From contig JAUNWX010000007.1 in the NCBI GenBank assembly GCA_030540075.1, positions 1 to 64,000 of the forward strand: 64,000 nucleotides of DNA, read 5' to 3'. This document shows positions 60,684 through 64,000 of this stretch, piece after piece (the stretch's first letter is position 1; each line of letters opens with the position of its first letter). The notes beneath the pieces are model-generated. The model did no database searches, was not told the DNA's origin, and worked only from the letters and a program-made list of their open reading frames with translations. The translations under genes and the position numbers were made by a program. The stretch is from Lachnospiraceae bacterium (GTDB lineage Bacteria; Bacillota; Clostridia; Lachnospirales; Lachnospiraceae).

Positions 60684-61049
60684 TCAGTTCAGAGTTGCAA
60701 GGGTTGCACCTGACTCTACTGAATCACCAACAGAAACGTTGATGGAAGCTACGGTGCCATCCTGAGGTGCTACGATGTCGTTCTCCATCTTCATCGCCTC
60801 AAGTACGAGGATCACGTCACCGCTCTTTACAGCATCGCCGACGTTCTTCTTTACTGCGAGGATCTTACCAGGCATCGGGGACTCTACCTTCACACCACCC
60901 TGTGCGCCGGCCGGAGCTGCGGCTGGAGCCGAAGCGGCTGCTGGTGCTGCTGCAGGAGCAGCTGCCTTCGGTGCAGATGCTACGCTGCCACCCTCTTCTA
61001 CGGTTACGTCATAAGCGACGCCATTTACGGTAATAGTATATTTCTTCAT
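60684..61049 (-). CDS. Biotin carboxyl carrier protein
   Basis: The 121-residue protein carries CO2 on biotin. A short N-terminal part (ITVNGVAYDVTVEEGG) and an Ala/Pro-rich linker lead to a biotinyl domain with the biotin site EAMKMEN. GAGAGG precedes ATG. Its last 70 residues are almost the same as those of the gene just upstream, differing at four or so positions. It lies between the gamma-biotin fusion and oadB. Confidence 0.93.
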   Translation of the reverse strand: MKKYTITVNGVAYDVTVEEGGSVASAPKAAAPAAAPAAASAPAAAPAGAQGGVKVESPMPGKILAVKKNVGDAVKSGDVILVLEAMKMENDIVAPQDGTVASINVSVGDSVESGATLATLN

Positions 61050-61087
61050 TTTAATACCTCTCGAATTCTAAAGGGCTATACCCCAAC

Positions 61088-62215
61088 TCAGTTTAATGTT
61101 GCAAGTGTTGCGCCGGACTCTACGGAGTCACCGACGGAAACATTGATCGATGCTACGGTACCATCCTGTGGAGCGACGATCTCGTTCTCCATCTTCATCG
61201 CCTCGAGGATGAGGATGACGTCACCGCTCTTTACGGCGTCGCCAGTGTTCTTCTTCACTGCGAGGATCTTACCAGGCATCGGGGACTCTACCTTTACGGA
61301 GCCCTGTGCGCCTGCTGGTGCTGCGGCCGGAGCCGGAGCGGCAGCTGCAACTGGTGCAGCGGCTGGTGCCACGGAAGTTACGACCGGTGCAGAAGCGACG
61401 GTCTCAGAAGCGGCTGGTGCGAAGCTGCGTGAACGAAGCGGACGTACGAAGAGACCATTCTGAAGAGTCGGTCCCGGTACGAAACCGTTCTCACTCTGCT
61501 CGCCGGCGGTATCCGCCTCATAAGCAGCGATCGCTGCGGCGATGACAGCCTGCATCACATCGTCCTGCTTTGCAGCCGGAGCCGGTGCTGCGGCCTTCGG
61601 AGCCGGTGCTGCGGCCTTCGGTGCCTCTGCCGGTGCCTTCTTGCCCTTCATCTTCTTCTCAAATACACTGATGTACTTGAACATGGAGATCACCCATGCG
61701 ATAAAGATGAGAACTGCGAATACAGTACCCATACCTACCGCGAGGTTTGCACCTGCGTCTGCCATCTGCTCACCGAGTGAGTAGTGCGGCTCGAAGGTCA
61801 TCTCCGTCGTCTTACCGGTCAGCTCGTTGAGACCGAGGGTAAGCTTCAGGGTTCTCTTTTCAAATGTTGAATTAATTTCGATGGAATAGCCATCTTCTGT
61901 CTTGGATGCAACTGCATCGTCTACACTGACGAAGGCACCGAGACGATCCTTATCGTTGAGATAATTGGTAAGGCCGTTGTAGGTGATTTCATCCTTTGTC
62001 TTGTATGCGGACTGGATCTGAGACTCGATCTCAGCATCGCTCAGAGCATAGATACTCTGCTCTGCATACTGCTTTGCCTGCTCCTCAAGTGCGGACTTCA
62101 CGGATGGGTCGATCGGCTCAACCGTGTCCTTCGATGAGTTTCCGCAAGCTGCAAGTGTCAGAACGGAAAGTGCAAGAGCAAAACAGAGAGCAGCTTTTCT
62201 AAACCACTGTTTCAT
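61088..62215 (-). CDS. Lipoprotein-OadG-biotinyl fusion subunit
   Basis: The 375-residue protein has a lipoprotein signal ending in LAAC (Cys24), an outside domain of about 110 residues, and one membrane helix near 150-172 typical of the small gamma subunit OadG. An Ala/Pro-rich linker and a C-terminal biotinyl domain with EAMKMEN follow. Gamma subunits are usually 80-120 residues, so this is a fusion of three parts. The start at 62215 has GAGGAG 5 bases upstream. It lies between the acyl-CoA-type carboxyltransferase and a separate biotin protein. Confidence 0.85.
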   Translation of the reverse strand: MKQWFRKAALCFALALSVLTLAACGNSSKDTVEPIDPSVKSALEEQAKQYAEQSIYALSDAEIESQIQSAYKTKDEITYNGLTNYLNDKDRLGAFVSVDDAVASKTEDGYSIEINSTFEKRTLKLTLGLNELTGKTTEMTFEPHYSLGEQMADAGANLAVGMGTVFAVLIFIAWVISMFKYISVFEKKMKGKKAPAEAPKAAAPAPKAAAPAPAAKQDDVMQAVIAAAIAAYEADTAGEQSENGFVPGPTLQNGLFVRPLRSRSFAPAASETVASAPVVTSVAPAAAPVAAAAPAPAAAPAGAQGSVKVESPMPGKILAVKKNTGDAVKSGDVILILEAMKMENEIVAPQDGTVASINVSVGDSVESGATLATLN

Positions 62216-62229
62216 TCTGTCTCCTCTCA

Positions 62230-63585
62230 TTAAACGGTGCCACTCTTCTTGTCAGGTCTGTATACGCTCTTATAGCCAAGCATCTGAAGTGCAGCAGCGA
62301 TTCTCTGTCTGGTCTCCTCCGGAGCGATGATCTCATCGACATAACCGCGCTTTGCAGCAGCGAGTGCCGTATTCTCGGAAGCAAACTTCTTCTCAGCCTC
62401 TGCATCGCCGTCAGCGACTACCTTGGCAGCCTGTGCAGCGTCCATAACACCGATCTTTGAGTTGTTAAATGCATAAACCACGTCCGCGCCGAGTGCCTTT
62501 GCACCGAAGCTGAGACCTGCGGTACCGAGTGCGTTCTTTACGACCGTGATCATCGGAACGTCTGCGTTTGCATATGCATACGCAAGCTTGGCAGCAGAGG
62601 TCGGCATATGGCTCTCTGTGCACTCCGTATTCTTGTAGGAAGTCACATCAACCACGCTGATTACCGGGAGGTCATAGGCATTGGCGAAGGTAACAAGCTT
62701 TGCAGCCTTCTCAGCACCCTTCCAGGTAAGTGCCTGCTCCTTGTTTGCAACGATCGCAACGGTCTCACCGCCGATCTGAGCAAAGCCGGTTACGACATCA
62801 TGAGAATAGCCCTTCTTGGTCTCGATGAATACACCGTTATCTGTGAGCTGCTTCACAGCCTCGTCTGCAGACAGGGTATCGAAGCCGGTTACGGCACGGT
62901 TCAGATCATCGATGCACTCGTCGAGTACGCCGCCGTCCTCACAGTTGCCCGGAAGTACGGAAACGACCTTACGGATCTGAGCGAATACCTCATCCTCAGT
63001 GCCATCGAAGTCTACGAGGCCATACTCCTCGCGCTTTGCAGCCTTTGCGATTGCGTCGTCCTTGTTACCAAGAACTGCATCCGGAGCATTGACATATGCC
63101 TTTGCACCCTCTGCCATCAGTACGTAATCGGAAAGACCGGCAAGAACGGTGAGTCCACCACCACAGTTTCCGAAGATTGCTGTGATCTGTGGGATCTGTC
63201 CGCTGGCCAGGGTCTGCTTCTTGTAGATGCGGCCGAGACCGAAAAGTGCATCGTTTGCCTCCTCGAGGCGTACGCCGGTGCAATCGAGAAGAGCGATGAC
63301 CGGAGCCTGATTCTTCATGGCCATAGAATAGATGCTGGCGATCTTTCTCGCGTGCATCTCACCGATGGAACCGCCAAGAACAGCAGCGTCCTGTGCATAT
63401 ACATACACGAGGTTGCCGTCGATGGTTCCATAACCGGTAACAACACCGTCAGATGGTGCCTTCTTCTCAGCCATGTTAAAGTCTGTTGATCTTGCTTCCA
63501 CAAGACGGCCAACTTCAACGAAGCTGAATTCATCGAGCAGTGACTGAATTCTCGTCAGAGCGGATGATGTTGACTGATTATCCAT
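62230..63585 (-). CDS. Acyl-CoA-type carboxyltransferase subunit (MmdA-like)
   Basis: The 451-residue protein has the two crotonase-like halves of the 12S/MmdA/AccD carboxyltransferase family: GGSIGEMHARKIASIYSMA and GNCGGGLTVLAG in the first, AGLSFGAKALGAD in the second. It is shorter than the usual 510-520, with a short N terminus. Methylmalonyl-CoA or a similar acyl-CoA is a likely substrate. GGAGG lies 8 bases upstream. It opens the operon, whose promoter is seen upstream. It overlaps or abuts the fusion subunit gene. Confidence 0.9.
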   Translation of the reverse strand: MDNQSTSSALTRIQSLLDEFSFVEVGRLVEARSTDFNMAEKKAPSDGVVTGYGTIDGNLVYVYAQDAAVLGGSIGEMHARKIASIYSMAMKNQAPVIALLDCTGVRLEEANDALFGLGRIYKKQTLASGQIPQITAIFGNCGGGLTVLAGLSDYVLMAEGAKAYVNAPDAVLGNKDDAIAKAAKREEYGLVDFDGTEDEVFAQIRKVVSVLPGNCEDGGVLDECIDDLNRAVTGFDTLSADEAVKQLTDNGVFIETKKGYSHDVVTGFAQIGGETVAIVANKEQALTWKGAEKAAKLVTFANAYDLPVISVVDVTSYKNTECTESHMPTSAAKLAYAYANADVPMITVVKNALGTAGLSFGAKALGADVVYAFNNSKIGVMDAAQAAKVVADGDAEAEKKFASENTALAAAKRGYVDEIIAPEETRQRIAAALQMLGYKSVYRPDKKSGTV

Positions 63586-63646
63586 TTTTTATCCTCCATT
63601 TCATATCTAAACAAAGGGAAAAAAATCCCCGGTTTATGACGTTTAT

Positions 63647-63675
63647 ATTGTATATGAAGCCCATTTATAATTCAA
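63647..63675 (-). promoter_or_regulatory. Promoter of the decarboxylase operon
   Basis: TTGAAT (63670-63675), 17 bp and TACAAT (63647-63652) on the minus strand, about 60 bp before the first gene of the operon. Confidence 0.7.
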
Positions 63676-63757
63676 CCCGAAATGGGTGCTTTTTTCATTC
63701 TTTGTGAAAGTAATATCAGGTATAATGCTGACATCATAAGGCACAAATTATAGAGTT

Positions 63758-63775
63758 TATAAGGCTTTCCTTATA
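63758..63775. promoter_or_regulatory. Small perfect palindrome upstream of the decarboxylase operon
   Basis: TATAAGG and CCTTATA flank CTTT. It lies about 80 bp upstream of the -35 box and could be an activator or regulator site. The rest of the 347 bp gap is A/T-rich with no gene. Confidence 0.35.
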
Positions 63776-63932
63776 CAATGTTGGCTTTTTCACAAAAACA
63801 GACGCAGATTTTTGACATTCAGAAATGAAATTTATTTTCATTTTTCTGCGGATTTGCCGTTCTGTTTTTATCGTCCGTACAGACCAGTAAAGGCCGTACG
63901 ATGCCGGTTCCATGCTTGTAACTTTGCCTTCT

Positions 63933-64000
63933 TCAGACGAAGCGAAGTCCCTTCGGGAAATGATTCTTCACCTGTCCGTTCACCAGCTTCCCGAGTCCGA
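63933..64000 (-). CDS. C-terminal end of an unidentified gene (partial)
   Basis: The minus strand reads open from the window edge to a TGA at 63933-63935, ending in NHFPKGLRFV. The codon use resembles its neighbours. About 20 residues are too few to name it. A weak hairpin at about 63870-63896 may be its terminator. Confidence 0.35.
   Translation of the reverse strand, partial: GLGKLVNGQVKNHFPKGLRFV

Overview
The window reads as chromosomal DNA of a low-to-mid G+C Firmicute (Clostridia, most likely Lachnospiraceae; I cannot fix the genus). Reasons: a PolC-type replicative polymerase, the order pyrH-frr-uppS-cdsA-dxr-rseP-ispG-polC, a clpC-radA pair, a DUF1846 protein, a FliB-type Cys-rich protein, and a sodium-pumping biotin decarboxylase operon. 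All genes I can support, including three tRNAs, lie on the minus strand, so the window is one leading-strand block read right to left. No phage, conjugation, rRNA or CRISPR genes are present.

Layout from left to right. 1-1.3 kb: tyrA with a palindromic promoter. 1.3-13.4 kb: polC, ispG, rseP, dxr, cdsA, uppS, frr and pyrH, linking replication, isoprenoid, phospholipid and cell-wall lipid synthesis, and translation. 13.5-18 kb: a HypF-like orphan, a DUF1846 protein and rsmH. 18-22.6 kb: a GGDEF-EAL sensor, a FliB-like protein and a dihydrouridine synthase. 22.6-23.8 kb: a gene-free 1.1 kb block with a highly ordered set of repeats, the strongest novelty here. 23.8-36 kb: patatin-like lipase, L,D-transpeptidase, truA, tsf, rpsB, topA, dprA, a ComM-type ATPase, a pseudouridine synthase and a dehydrogenase. 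36-39.7 kb: tRNA-Leu, a giant NYN-domain protein with a charged low-complexity body, and tRNA-Ser. 39.9-46 kb: oppABCDF peptide importer. 46-53.7 kb: ABC-F ATPase, metallo-beta-lactamase-fold hydrolase, tRNA-Trp, radA and clpC. 53.9-57.9 kb: a membrane cohesin/cadherin-like protein and a secreted SH3b-glucosaminidase. 58-63.6 kb: a five-gene biotin carboxyltransferase/decarboxylase operon. The right edge holds the tail of one more gene.

The main unexplained signal is at 22776-23791. Nine interrupted palindromes, each exactly 6 bp + 23 bp + 6 bp, sit in two series: four of AGGCAY/RTGCCT type and five of TATCCA/TGGATA type. The second series repeats every 72-73 bp, close to seven helical turns. 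Two hairpins carrying paired G-rich boxes bound the arrays in mirror orientation, and 32 bp imperfect direct repeats flank everything; the right one overlaps the patatin gene's 3' end. A solitary tenth copy lies at 14900. This looks like a non-coding, non-autonomous element or a protein-binding array that I cannot match to a named family.

Other points worth checking: long fold-back elements of about 217 bp just after gene ends, a HypF-like protein that lost its metal-binding histidines, a membrane protein tail with five candidate phospho-threonine motifs, a decarboxylase operon carrying both types of carboxyltransferase, and a multi-stem leader RNA ahead of the glucosaminidase gene.
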